In this document: positions 8,035 to 15,612 of the stretch, in pieces | Position numbering within the stretch: the stretch's first letter is position 1 | Layout: each line of letters starts with the position of its first letter | Assembly (NCBI GenBank): GCA_001898335.1 | Contig: MKTS01000012.1 | Location: forward strand, 1 to 64,000 | DNA: 64,000 bases | Direction: 5' to 3' | From: Mucilaginibacter sp. 44-25 | GTDB taxonomy: Bacteria > Bacteroidota > Bacteroidia > Sphingobacteriales > Sphingobacteriaceae | Translations under genes and position numbers: made by a program | The notes under the pieces: model-generated | Databases searched by the model: none | The model's input: the letters and a program-made list of their open reading frames with translations, nothing else | What the model was told of the DNA's origin: nothing

Positions 8035-9561
8035 TCAGTGTTTAAAATGGCGCACCCCGGTAGTAACCATGGCAATGCCTTTTTGGTTACACATCTCTAC
8101 AGATAACTTATCGTTTATAGAACCGCCGGGCTGCAATACAGCAGTAATACCCGCGTCAGCCCCTATCTCAACGCAATCAGCAAACGGGAAAAACGCGTCT
8201 GAAGCCATCACCGCGCCTTTTACATCAAAGCCAAACTCCGCGGCTTTGATCAGGGCTTGCTTCATCGCATCAACACGCGACGTTTGGCCTACACCACTTG
8301 CCATCAGCTGGTTATTTTTAGCGATAACAATGGTGTTTGATTTAGTGTGTTTTACTACCTTATTGGCAAAGTAAAGGTCTTTAAGTTCCTGTTCGGTAGG
8401 TTGTTTATCTGTTACAGTGGTCATTTGTTCAGGGCCTTCAACTGTGTTGTCTTTATCCTGTTCAATAACACCGTTCAACAAGGTTTTAAATTGCTTAGCC
8501 GGCAACTCAACATTCTGACGTATCAATACAATACGGTTCTTTTTGGCTTTTAAAATATCTACGGCCTCATTGGTAAAGGCTGGCGCGATAAGCACTTCGT
8601 AGAATATTTTATCGATCTCAGTCGCGGTTGCCGCGTCAATCTCATCATTGGCGATGATAACCCCACCGAAAGCCGAAACCGGGTCGCAAGCCAAGGCATC
8701 AACCCAAGCGGTTTTAATGTGCTGGCGCGATGCAATACCGCAAGCGTTGGTATGCTTTAATATAGCAACGGTTGGCTCGGTAAATTCGTCTATCAAGGCA
8801 ACAGCCGCGTCAACATCAACCAGGTTGTTGTACGATAGCTCCTTACCATTCAACTTAGTGAACATGGCATCCAGATTACCGTAAAAAGTACCTTTCTGAT
8901 GCGGGTTTTCGCCGTAACGCAATGTCTGGCTTTTTTGTATGCTCTGTTTAAAAACCGGCATCGGTTCGCTGCTATCAAAGTAGCGGAAGATATGCGTATC
9001 GTAGTTGGATGATATGTTGAATGCTTTTTGCGCAAAACGGCGGCGTTGGTCAATAGTGGTTTCGCCATTTTGTGTTTTCAGCATCTGCTCTAATTCGGTA
9101 TAATCATCTTTTGAGGCAAGGATAACTACATCCTTGTAATTCTTGGCAGCAGCACGGATCAAAGAGATACCGCCGATGTCGATCTTCTCGATAATATCTT
9201 CCTGGCTTGCACCCGAGTTTACCGTTTCTTCAAACGGATAAAGGTCTACAATTACGAGGTCAATTTCCGGTATTTCGTACTGGGCCAGTTGCTGCTCGTC
9301 ACTGTCAAAACTTCTGCGCGCTAAAATACCGCCAAATACCTTTGGATGCAGTGTTTTTACACGTCCGCCCAATATAGAAGGATATGAGGTAAGGTCCTCA
9401 ACTGCAATCACATCAACACCCAGGTCGCGAATAAAAGTTTCGGTACCACCTGTAGAGTAGATCTTTACACCAAGGCGGTTTAACTCATGAATTATTGGTT
9501 CAAGATTGTCTTTGTAATAAACGGAGATGAGGGCGTTTTTAATTTGAACAGGATGACTCAT
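8035..9561 (-). CDS. purH: Bifunctional AICAR formyltransferase / IMP cyclohydrolase
   Basis: Catalyses the last two steps of IMP synthesis: formyl transfer from 10-formyl-THF to AICAR and closure of FAICAR to IMP. The 508-residue protein has an N-terminal MGS-like cyclohydrolase domain (STGGTETF near residue 35, GRVKTLHPK near 67) and a C-terminal transformylase domain with the catalytic KHTNACGIA near residue 270 and ASDAFFPFADCVE near 457. Length is typical. It leads the same-strand run into mreB but has its own promoter and a repeat-filled gap after it. Confidence 0.98.
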   Translation of the reverse strand: MSHPVQIKNALISVYYKDNLEPIIHELNRLGVKIYSTGGTETFIRDLGVDVIAVEDLTSYPSILGGRVKTLHPKVFGGILARRSFDSDEQQLAQYEIPEIDLVIVDLYPFEETVNSGASQEDIIEKIDIGGISLIRAAAKNYKDVVILASKDDYTELEQMLKTQNGETTIDQRRRFAQKAFNISSNYDTHIFRYFDSSEPMPVFKQSIQKSQTLRYGENPHQKGTFYGNLDAMFTKLNGKELSYNNLVDVDAAVALIDEFTEPTVAILKHTNACGIASRQHIKTAWVDALACDPVSAFGGVIIANDEIDAATATEIDKIFYEVLIAPAFTNEAVDILKAKKNRIVLIRQNVELPAKQFKTLLNGVIEQDKDNTVEGPEQMTTVTDKQPTEQELKDLYFANKVVKHTKSNTIVIAKNNQLMASGVGQTSRVDAMKQALIKAAEFGFDVKGAVMASDAFFPFADCVEIGADAGITAVLQPGGSINDKLSVEMCNQKGIAMVTTGVRHFKH

Positions 9562-9584
9562 TACAACAGGGAATTTTTGAGCCG

Positions 9585-9592
9585 CAAAGGTA
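9585..9592 (-). promoter_or_regulatory. -7 promoter box of purH
   Basis: Minus-strand TACCTTTG, an exact TAnnTTTG match, 23 bases before the purH ATG. Confidence 0.5.
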
Positions 9593-9601
9593 CGGATTTT
9601 A

Positions 9602-9680
9602 GTTAATTAGTGGTTAGATAATTGGCGATTAGTTTATGATTATCAGCGGTATTTTGAAATTCCTAATCATCATAAAATAA
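9602..9680. repeat. Heptad array upstream of the toxin-antitoxin pair
   Basis: Degenerate 7-mers (TTAATTAGTGG, AGATAATTGG, CGATTAG) followed by a partly complementary AATTCCTAATCATCATAA, so the stretch between purH and the antitoxin gene can fold back on itself. Weaker than the other arrays. Confidence 0.5.
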
Positions 9681-9731
9681 AATGCTTCAAGTAAATTTGT
9701 ATAAGCAAAATAATCAAGGTAAATTTAAATT

Positions 9732-9974
9732 ATGACAACGGTTACCATACAGTCGGACTCTGATAAGAAAACCTTGCTACTTATGCAACTGGCCGAGGAG
9801 CTTGGCCTGCACGCTGAAGCATCTGATAAACGGGAATTGACTGAGGCTGAAATGGCAACCGGAATTGGCAGGCCCGCTACACACGATGAGCTAATGCACT
9901 ACCTAAAAAAAGGAAGTGATGACGAAGCTATCGACATTGATATTGCATTTGCCAAATTCGATGCAGATAAATAG
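9732..9974 (+). CDS. Probable antitoxin of a type II toxin-antitoxin pair
   Basis: An 80-residue acidic protein with no strong family signature. An N-terminal strand-like stretch (TTVTIQSDSD) precedes a helix rich in Leu and Glu and a disordered acidic tail, the layout of many small antitoxins of RelE/ParE-type toxins. The call comes mainly from position: it lies 3 bases ahead of a ParE-like toxin gene, antitoxin first as usual. In such modules the antitoxin wraps the toxin and represses the promoter; no operator was identified here. Similar short proteins occur widely in Bacteroidota, from memory. Confidence 0.65.
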   Translation: MTTVTIQSDSDKKTLLLMQLAEELGLHAEASDKRELTEAEMATGIGRPATHDELMHYLKKGSDDEAIDIDIAFAKFDADK

Positions 9975-9977
9975 CCG

Positions 9978-10265
9978 GTGAAAGTAAAGATTCATCCGAA
10001 AGCATTGGCAACCATTGATGCAATATCAGATTTTGTGGAATCTAAAAACACAAAAGGGAGCGGTAGAAGGTATGCTATGAGATTTAAGGCCACCATTTTA
10101 AAGTTAGCAATTCCTAATATTGATTATCCGGTTTGCCATCATCCTACATTAGCGCAATTCAAATATTCCTGTAGTCATTTTAACGATTGGGTAATTGTAT
10201 TCAAAGTCAATCAAAACAAAGAGTTGGTTGTTTATGAAATTATACACGCCTCATTATTAGGATAG
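9978..10265 (+). CDS. RelE/ParE-family toxin
   Basis: A 95-residue basic protein fitting the plasmid-stabilisation (ParE/RelE) fold: N-terminal MKVKIHPKALATIDAISDFV helix, a central helix with paired basic residues (GRRYAMRFKATIL), then strands ending in WVIVFKVNQNKELVVYEIIHAS. ParE homologues poison gyrase and RelE homologues cut mRNA on ribosomes; the sequence alone does not decide which. It starts at GTG 9978, directly after the antitoxin stop, so the two are almost certainly cotranscribed and coupled. The next gene (10275) follows after only 9 bases. Confidence 0.75.
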   Translation: MKVKIHPKALATIDAISDFVESKNTKGSGRRYAMRFKATILKLAIPNIDYPVCHHPTLAQFKYSCSHFNDWVIVFKVNQNKELVVYEIIHASLLG

Positions 10266-10274
10266 GTAAATAAC

Positions 10275-10808
10275 ATGATGCCAGCCCACAATCCACTCGA
10301 CATTGTTGAAATACCACTGAGCAAGACAAAAATGGCTTTAATGCTCGCCGGCTCCGCATTATTTGTGGCGGCAGGTATATGGTTCTTGAGCAACCCCGAT
10401 CGCTTTCATGCCAACCATGTATTGATAATGGCGGTTGGTATAGCGGCTATCGTATTCTTTGGGGTGATAACCCTTTATATAGTAAGTAAATTATTTGATA
10501 CCCGCCCGGGATTTATTGTAGATAACGATGGCATAACCGACAATTCCAGCATGTTTGCGGTAGGTTTTGTGCCTTGGGAAGATGTTTTGGAGTTTAATGT
10601 GATCAGTGTGGCCAATCAAAGAATAATCATGGTGCTGGTTAAAGACCCGGATGGCTATATCCGTCGCCAGCCTAACGCCCTGGCTCGCCGTACAGCATCC
10701 ATGAATTATAAATCATATGGTTCACCGGTATCGGTTACCGCCAATGCTTTAAAAATAAAGTTTGATGACCTTTATCAGCTAATAAACAAACGCAGACCTA
10801 ATCTCTAA
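10275..10808 (+). CDS. STM3941-like membrane protein
   Basis: A 177-residue protein matching from memory the STM3941 family of uncharacterised proteins: a short N-terminal segment with IVEIPLSKTKM, two adjacent membrane helices (about residues 20-40 and 50-75), then a soluble domain beginning PGFIVDNDGITDNSS with a conserved WEDV. Function is unknown; the soluble part resembles a PH-like domain facing the cytoplasm. It lies 9 bases after the toxin gene and may ride on that transcript, but a functional link is unlikely. Start is one of two tandem ATGs (10275 or 10278). Confidence 0.8.
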   Translation: MMPAHNPLDIVEIPLSKTKMALMLAGSALFVAAGIWFLSNPDRFHANHVLIMAVGIAAIVFFGVITLYIVSKLFDTRPGFIVDNDGITDNSSMFAVGFVPWEDVLEFNVISVANQRIIMVLVKDPDGYIRRQPNALARRTASMNYKSYGSPVSVTANALKIKFDDLYQLINKRRPNL

Positions 10809-10833
10809 TCAACCAACCTCTAATCTCTACCTA
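10797..10833. repeat. Heptad array (CTAATCT family)
   Basis: Tandem degenerate 7-mers CTAATCT, CTAATCA, ACCAACC, TCTAATC at the convergent junction between the STM3941-like gene and purN, overlapping the last codons of the former (which encode NL-stop). Confidence 0.65.
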
Positions 10834-11409
10834 CGATTTCATCTTCTTCAGCAATCCCTCTATCACTTTTGGAAAATGCTGATGTTCCAGCTGCTGCCCT
10901 TTAAATTTCACCATTTCCAGGGTATCGCCCGGCTCTATTTTAAACCGTGATTGGTGAATGATCTCCCCTTCGTCAAATTCGGCATTGGCAAAGTGAATGG
11001 TAATGCCCGATTCTTCTTCGCCTGATGCTAATACCGCTTTGTGCACATTATCGCCATACATCCCTTTACCCCCAAATTTAGGCAACAGCGCGGGGTGCAG
11101 GTTAATGATCTTATTCGGGAAAGCGTTCAATAACGATTTTGGCACCAGCCATAAAAAGCCGGCAAGTACAATCAGGTCTACCTGCAGGTTTTTCAACAGG
11201 CTGATAACCTCGTCTGTTTCGTAAAACTCGTGCCTGTTAAAAATATGGGAGGGTATTTCAAAATTATCGGCACGCTGTAAAACGTAGGCCTGGGGGTTAT
11301 TGGTTAAAACCAGCACCACCTCGGCATCGGCATTACGTTTAAAGTGCTCCATTATCTTTTGAGCATTTGACCCTGAACCGGAAGCAAAAATGGCTATTCT
11401 CTTTTTCAA
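10831..11409 (-). CDS. purN: Phosphoribosylglycinamide formyltransferase
   Basis: Transfers a formyl group from 10-formyl-THF to GAR in step three of purine synthesis. The 192-residue protein has the N-terminal IFASGSGSNAQ phosphate-binding loop (residues 7-17), NLHPALLPKFGG with the catalytic His near residue 105, and the downstream conserved Asp region AEFDEGEIIHQ. Length and start are standard. It is a single gene on the minus strand between two unrelated genes, so purH and purN are close but not in one operon. Confidence 0.96.
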   Translation of the reverse strand: MKKRIAIFASGSGSNAQKIMEHFKRNADAEVVLVLTNNPQAYVLQRADNFEIPSHIFNRHEFYETDEVISLLKNLQVDLIVLAGFLWLVPKSLLNAFPNKIINLHPALLPKFGGKGMYGDNVHKAVLASGEEESGITIHFANAEFDEGEIIHQSRFKIEPGDTLEMVKFKGQQLEHQHFPKVIEGLLKKMKS

Positions 11410-11454
11410 AACAATCGGTAGCTTATTTATTGCAAAATATAAATATATTTTAAC

Positions 11455-11958
11455 TTATTGTATGGTTTTGGGCCTCACCCGGGTAAATCCCCAGCGTGTA
11501 ATGGTACGCTTGTCTGTCGCGGTGTAATATAATTGTATATCGCCTGTTTCAAGTATCAGCGAATATTCACCAAGATTGGCAATGTGCGAGTAAGCAAAAG
11601 GCTGATAAGTACCCGTCCCGCTGGTTGCGGGCGCCGTAATGTCTGACATAAGATACAAGCGCGTATCAGATAATGACCACCTGCCGCTTATAGTACTCGC
11701 ACGGCAGTTTAAATTAGTATACGTGCAGGTATAATCGGGTTTAAAAGTAAATATCTGGGCCGAATCGCATTGAATGGTATCTACACTCAGCTGCGAATCG
11801 CCTACGTAACGAGTGCGTATTGCCGAACCTAATTGCCAGTAACCTGTAGTGAGCAGGGAGGGTATACTGTTAACCGTTTGCCGCTTGCATGAGTTACCTG
11901 CAACGGCTATCATCAGTAATAACGATAAAAACAGGAAACGTTGATTTTTACTCATCAT
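11455..11958 (-). CDS. Lipocalin-like lipoprotein of unknown function
   Basis: A 167-residue secreted lipoprotein. A lipoprotein signal peptide ends at a Cys about residue 26 (...AVAGNSCKRQ), after which come beta-strand-rich segments: GYWQLGS..., IFTFKPDYTCTYTN, GRWSLSDTRLYLM and a final threonine-rich strand. This pattern (W-x-L-G opening, F-x-x-D-x-T middle, G-x-W-x-L) resembles the lipocalin-like DUF4923/DUF5004 proteins of Bacteroidota, but the family is not certain. The start is one of two tandem ATGs (11958, 11955), only 6 bases after a -7 box, so the longer reading to 12009 is rejected. Confidence 0.75.
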   Translation of the reverse strand: MMSKNQRFLFLSLLLMIAVAGNSCKRQTVNSIPSLLTTGYWQLGSAIRTRYVGDSQLSVDTIQCDSAQIFTFKPDYTCTYTNLNCRASTISGRWSLSDTRLYLMSDITAPATSGTGTYQPFAYSHIANLGEYSLILETGDIQLYYTATDKRTITRWGFTRVRPKTIQ

Positions 11959-11964
11959 TTTGTA

Positions 11965-11972
11965 CAAATATA
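11965..11972 (-). promoter_or_regulatory. -7 promoter box of the lipoprotein gene
   Basis: Minus-strand TATATTTG, exact TAnnTTTG, only 6 bases before the first ATG (11958). Transcription would begin at or within a few bases of the start codon, so the mRNA may be leaderless. Confidence 0.55.
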
Positions 11973-12063
11973 GCTTAATTTCAAAATCGATCAGGATGAT
12001 AACTCTCACGCGTCCTAATTATTTTACAGCAGCCAACAACATTAGCCCATTTATGGTTAAATA

Positions 12064-12071
12064 TATATTTG
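12064..12071 (+). promoter_or_regulatory. -7 promoter box directly before the dlgD-type gene
   Basis: TATATTTG, exact consensus, with only 4 bases between it and the ATG at 12076. A start site at the usual distance would fall on the start codon, predicting a leaderless mRNA. Confidence 0.55.
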
Positions 12072-12075
12072 CAAT

Positions 12076-13056
12076 ATGCGTATACCTTATGATGAACTGT
12101 TCGGCACCTTTTACCACATACTCTTAAAGCATGGCTTTAATGAAGACAGAGCTTTGCAATGTGCCCATGTTTTCGCCAACAATAGCCGCGATGGCGTGTA
12201 TAGCCACGGGCTCAACCGTTTCCCTGTATTTATAGAATATGTAAAGCTCGGCTTGGTTGACCCGCTCGCAGATCCAACACCAATAAACTCATTTGGCGCT
12301 ATTGAGCAATGGGATGGCAACCTGGCCCCTGGAATGCTTAATGCCTCCTTTTGTATGGACCGCGCTATTACATTGGCCGCAAACAACGGCATCGGTTGTG
12401 TAGCTATAAAAAATACCAACCATTGGATGCGCGGCGGCACTTATGGTTTACAAGCGGCCGAAGCCGGCTACATTGGGCTGTGCTTTACCAACACTATTGC
12501 CAACCTGCCGCCATGGGGAGGCACAGTGCCCCGCCTGGGGAATAATCCGCTTATTATTGCCATCCCCCGACCAAACGGGCCTATTGTACTGGACATGGCC
12601 ATGTCGCAATATGCTATGGGTAAATTGCAGCAATATAAAATGAATGATAAGCCATTGCCCCAACCAGGCGGTTACGACGAGGCAGGAAACTTAAGTACAG
12701 ATGCCGGTGCCATACTCAGTAGCGGCCGCGCTTTGCCTATAGGTTTCTGGAAAGGTTCGGGGCTTTCAATGGTACTGGATATACTGGCCACCATACTAAG
12801 CGGCGGACAATCAACTGCTGCCATTACGCAGGCCGGCCGGAAAGAAAGCGGCGTGTCGCAGGTTTTTATAGCCATAAAAACGGATAACGAGCGTAACAAC
12901 GGCTTAATTGAAGATATCCTTAGCTATACCAAAAGCGGCGATCAAGAAGCTGATATACTATACCCCGGCGAACAAATGATGCGCACCCGGGAGCAAAGCA
13001 TGCGCGAAGGTGTTTGGGCGGACGAAGAGGTATGGAAAAAAATAAGCGCCATGTAG
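12076..13056 (+). CDS. dlgD: 2,3-diketo-L-gulonate reductase-type enzyme (LDH2/MDH2 family)
   Basis: An NAD(P)H-dependent oxidoreductase of the malate/L-lactate dehydrogenase-2 family. From memory it matches E. coli YiaK/DlgD well: SRDGVYSHGLNRFP near residue 37, NTNHWMRGGTYGLQAAE near 116, NTIANLPPWGG, GNNPLIIAIP and LPIGFWKGSGLSMVLDI near 220. The 326-residue length fits. DlgD reduces 2,3-diketo-L-gulonate to 3-keto-L-gulonate in L-ascorbate and related sugar-acid use. No partner gene of that pathway lies nearby, so the physiological substrate here is uncertain. Confidence 0.85.
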   Translation: MRIPYDELFGTFYHILLKHGFNEDRALQCAHVFANNSRDGVYSHGLNRFPVFIEYVKLGLVDPLADPTPINSFGAIEQWDGNLAPGMLNASFCMDRAITLAANNGIGCVAIKNTNHWMRGGTYGLQAAEAGYIGLCFTNTIANLPPWGGTVPRLGNNPLIIAIPRPNGPIVLDMAMSQYAMGKLQQYKMNDKPLPQPGGYDEAGNLSTDAGAILSSGRALPIGFWKGSGLSMVLDILATILSGGQSTAAITQAGRKESGVSQVFIAIKTDNERNNGLIEDILSYTKSGDQEADILYPGEQMMRTREQSMREGVWADEEVWKKISAM

Positions 13057-13065
13057 GCGCTTGCT

Positions 13066-13362
13066 TTATTTCTTTTTCTCATGAATGATAACAAATACAT
13101 CTTCGTTATCCTTTTTCATGAGGTATTTCTCACGGGCAAATTTTTCCAGTCGCGACTTGTCTGAACTTAGTTCCTCCAGGTCCTTTTTAACTTTTTCTGT
13201 TTCTGTTTTATAAAACGCTTCTTCCTCTTTCAGCTTGTTCACCTGCTGGCGATACTCGTATTGGGAAAAAATATCGTTCTTGTCAAAAAATATCATCCAA
13301 ATAATGAAGGCCAATGTTACCAGGAAAAATTTATTCTTGATAAGATCCAAAAGACGTTTCAT
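13066..13362 (-). CDS. FtsB/DivIC-family septum formation initiator
   Basis: A 98-residue bitopic protein: one membrane helix (about residues 11-30), then a coiled coil (YEYRQQVNKLKEEEAFYKTETEKVKKD) and a short end KFAREKYLMKKDNEDVFVI that matches the FtsB/DivIC signature AREKYxMK. These proteins recruit FtsL and the FtsQ-like partner to the divisome. Start chosen at ATG 13362; an upstream in-frame GTG at 13383 is less likely. It lies convergent to the dlgD-type gene with 9 bases between the stops. In many Bacteroidota it sits beside eno; here enolase is 16 kb away. Confidence 0.88.
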   Translation of the reverse strand: MKRLLDLIKNKFFLVTLAFIIWMIFFDKNDIFSQYEYRQQVNKLKEEEAFYKTETEKVKKDLEELSSDKSRLEKFAREKYLMKKDNEDVFVIIHEKKK

Positions 13363-13423
13363 TTTTACCGAATCTAATTTCACTTTAAAGCTAAATGTTT
13401 TTTAAATGCAAAACAAGTTTTGC

Positions 13424-13505
13424 GTTAGAGATTAGAGATTGGTGATCAGATATTAGGAACACGCCAATCTTAACAAACAACTAATCTTTAATCTCTTACC
13501 TTTAA
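13424..13505. repeat. Heptad inverted repeat
   Basis: GAGATTAGAGATTGGTGATC on the left and ACTAATCTTTAATCTCTTA on the right: 7-mers of the TCTAATC family arranged as an imperfect inverted repeat between rhlE and the DivIC gene. Confidence 0.75.
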
Positions 13506-13509
13506 TTAA

Positions 13510-14880
13510 CTATCTCCGCCCACTCATGCCACTGCCACTGGTGCCACCGGTTTTGGAACCCGCTTTACGGCTACCGCTCTTATGACGGCTTTCGCCATTT
13601 GCACTTTTGTTTCCGCCACGGTTGTTACGCCCACGGTTGGCACCACCATTACGGCCGCCGCGGCTTTCGCCCGCAGGTGCCTTACCTTTAACCGAAATGC
13701 TCACCGCTTTGCCAGTCATCCGGGCATTCATTAATTCAATGCTTAGCGGGTATGGGTGGCCTTCTTCTATAGGCACTTGTTTACCAATAAGCTTATTAAT
13801 ATCCTTTAAGTATTCTATCTCTTCTTCCCCATCACAAAATGACATGGCAATACCGCTGGCACCTGCCCTGCCTGTACGGCCAATACGGTGAACGTAAGTT
13901 TCGGGAATATTAGGCAACTCGTAGTTTACCACATGGCTCAACTCATCAATATCAATACCACGGGCGGCTATATCCGTAGCTATGAGCACACGTGTGGTAC
14001 GGTTCTTAAAGTTTGTTAAAGCCCGTTGCCTGGCATTCTGCGATTTATTACCATGGATAGCTTCGGCGGTTATACCTGCCTTATGCAGGTCCTTTACCAC
14101 TTTATCCGCACCGTGCTTGGTACGGGTAAACACCAAAAGCGTTTTTATATTTTTATCTTTTAGAATATGAATAAGCAGGTTCTTTTTATTGCTTTTCTCA
14201 ACAAAGTAGATAGCCTGTTGTATGGTATCAGCAGTTGATGAAACAGGAGCCACCTCTACCTTCTCAGGGTTGTTAAGTATTGAATCTGCCAGCGACTGTA
14301 TCTCCTTCGGCATGGTTGCCGAAAAGAATAGCGTTTGCCTTTTAGCCGGCACCTTGGCGAGTATCTTTTTAACATCGTTAACAAATCCCATATCCAGCAT
14401 GCGGTCGGCTTCGTCCAGAATCAGCATTTTGATCTGGTTGATATGAACATAACCCTGGTTCATCAGGTCGAGCAAACGGCCGGGAGTAGCTACCAATATA
14501 TCTACACCTTTGCGTAAAGCGTCAACTTGTGGGTTTTGCGATACTCCGCCAAATATTACCAGGTTCTTTAAACCTGTATTGCGGCCATAGGCTGTAAAAC
14601 TATCGCCAATTTGTATAGCCAGTTCACGGGTTGGGGTAAGTACAAGGGCTTTAATGGTTTTTTGTTCGCGGTATTGCTGTCGCTCGTTATACAACAATTG
14701 CAGCGTTGGAATGGCAAAAGCGGCCGTTTTACCTGTACCGGTTTGCGCGCAACCCAAAAGGTCGCGGCGTTGTAATATATAGGGTATGGCTTGTTGCTGT
14801 ATAGGTGTGGGGCTGGTATAACCCTCGGTTTGTAAAGCCTTTAAAATAGGCTCAATTAATTTAAGATCGGTAAATAACAT
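13510..14880 (-). CDS. DEAD-box RNA helicase, RhlE-like
   Basis: ATP-dependent RNA helicase. The 456-residue protein has all DEAD motifs: Q motif ([13 protein letters not shown]), I (AQTGTGKT near residue 60), Ia (PTRELA), II (DEAD, near 152), III (SAT), IV-VI ending [10 protein letters not shown] near 330. After the two RecA domains is a tail of about 80 residues rich in Gly, Arg, Asn and Ser (RGG-like repeats), typical of RhlE-type proteins in Bacteroidota and likely an RNA-binding tail. Probable roles are ribosome assembly and mRNA turnover. Its leader (about 65 bases after the -7 box) contains a small hairpin close to the ATG. Confidence 0.95.
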   Translation of the reverse strand: MLFTDLKLIEPILKALQTEGYTSPTPIQQQAIPYILQRRDLLGCAQTGTGKTAAFAIPTLQLLYNERQQYREQKTIKALVLTPTRELAIQIGDSFTAYGRNTGLKNLVIFGGVSQNPQVDALRKGVDILVATPGRLLDLMNQGYVHINQIKMLILDEADRMLDMGFVNDVKKILAKVPAKRQTLFFSATMPKEIQSLADSILNNPEKVEVAPVSSTADTIQQAIYFVEKSNKKNLLIHILKDKNIKTLLVFTRTKHGADKVVKDLHKAGITAEAIHGNKSQNARQRALTNFKNRTTRVLIATDIAARGIDIDELSHVVNYELPNIPETYVHRIGRTGRAGASGIAMSFCDGEEEIEYLKDINKLIGKQVPIEEGHPYPLSIELMNARMTGKAVSISVKGKAPAGESRGGRNGGANRGRNNRGGNKSANGESRHKSGSRKAGSKTGGTSGSGMSGRR

Positions 14881-14894
14881 TTTAAGGGAAAAAC

Positions 14895-14912
14895 GCGGAA
14901 CTATATTTCCGC
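14895..14912 (-). promoter_or_regulatory. Leader hairpin before the RNA helicase gene
   Basis: GCGGAA-CTATAT-TTCCGC, a 6-bp perfect stem with a 6-base loop, ending 14 bases before the ATG of the DEAD-box gene, inside the predicted leader. It could shield the initiation region; whether it matters is inference. Confidence 0.4.
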
Positions 14913-14951
14913 AATATATTGAAGGGTGAAAGACAAATTTTAATTCAACGG

Positions 14952-14959
14952 CAAAGATA
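14952..14959 (-). promoter_or_regulatory. -7 promoter box of the RNA helicase gene
   Basis: Minus-strand TATCTTTG, exact TAnnTTTG, giving a predicted leader of about 65-70 bases. Confidence 0.5.
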
Positions 14960-14989
14960 CGCTTTTATCAGCAGATAAACATAAAGCGT

Positions 14990-15508
14990 CTATTGCGCGG
15001 AAGCGTTACTGCTATTTTGCCTGCGTTTAGAAACAAAACCATCCAACAATATTAAACCAAGGCCAATCATGATTGACACATCGGCGGCATTGAATATACC
15101 CGTTTGAAGGGGCCCAAATTTAAGATGCACAAAATCGGTTACAGACCCATGCGCTATACGGTCATACAAATTGCCTATCCCCCCACCTATACAGCAAACA
15201 ATACCCATAGCCATTAAAGGCGACATTTTAGGCTTTACCATTACATACACCAGCCCCCCAATAAGTGCCAGTATGGGTAATAAAGTAAGAACAATGAAAC
15301 GAAATGGCTGTACCAGCTTATCGCCTAAACTCAGAAAAGCGCCAGTATTTTCTACATGTAACAGTGTAACATGCCCGTCAAGAAAATAATACTGATCATA
15401 GATATTGATATGATCGCGCATCATTGATTTGGTAACCTGGTCGCAACTAATATTCAACGCCAGCAAAGCCAGTATGGCCGCAATACGGTAAGCCCCTTTC
15501 AACTTCAT
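14990..15508 (-). CDS. lspA: Lipoprotein signal peptidase (signal peptidase II)
   Basis: Inner-membrane aspartyl protease that removes signal peptides from prolipoproteins. The 172-residue protein has four membrane helices and the two catalytic aspartate blocks: GNLYDR near residue 118 and FNAADVSI near 143. Start placed at ATG 15508 (MKLKGAY); an in-frame reading back to 15550 would run through the carA terminator and is rejected. A -7-like TACCTTCG lies 7 bases before this ATG, so the gene appears to have its own promoter immediately after that terminator and perhaps a leaderless mRNA. Several lipoproteins in this window are likely substrates. Confidence 0.95.
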   Translation of the reverse strand: MKLKGAYRIAAILALLALNISCDQVTKSMMRDHINIYDQYYFLDGHVTLLHVENTGAFLSLGDKLVQPFRFIVLTLLPILALIGGLVYVMVKPKMSPLMAMGIVCCIGGGIGNLYDRIAHGSVTDFVHLKFGPLQTGIFNAADVSIMIGLGLILLDGFVSKRRQNSSNASAQ

Positions 15509-15515
15509 TTGGGTG

Positions 15516-15523
15516 CGAAGGTA
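15516..15523 (-). promoter_or_regulatory. Near-consensus -7 box of lspA
   Basis: Minus-strand TACCTTCG, one mismatch to TAnnTTTG, 7 bases before the lspA ATG. Confidence 0.35.
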
Positions 15524-15534
15524 ATAAAAGACAT

Positions 15535-15564
15535 AAAAAAAGCCTTTCAAAAAATTGAAAGGCT
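15535..15564 (-). terminator. Intrinsic terminator of carA
   Basis: Perfect 10-bp stem AGCCTTTCAA / TTGAAAGGCT with a 4-base loop; on the minus strand it is followed by a run of six to seven T. It lies 48 bases after the carA stop and just before the lspA promoter. Confidence 0.88.
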
Positions 15565-15612
15565 CTCTAAATCATCTGCACATTCAAGATCTGCGCAGCT
15601 GCATATATAAAA

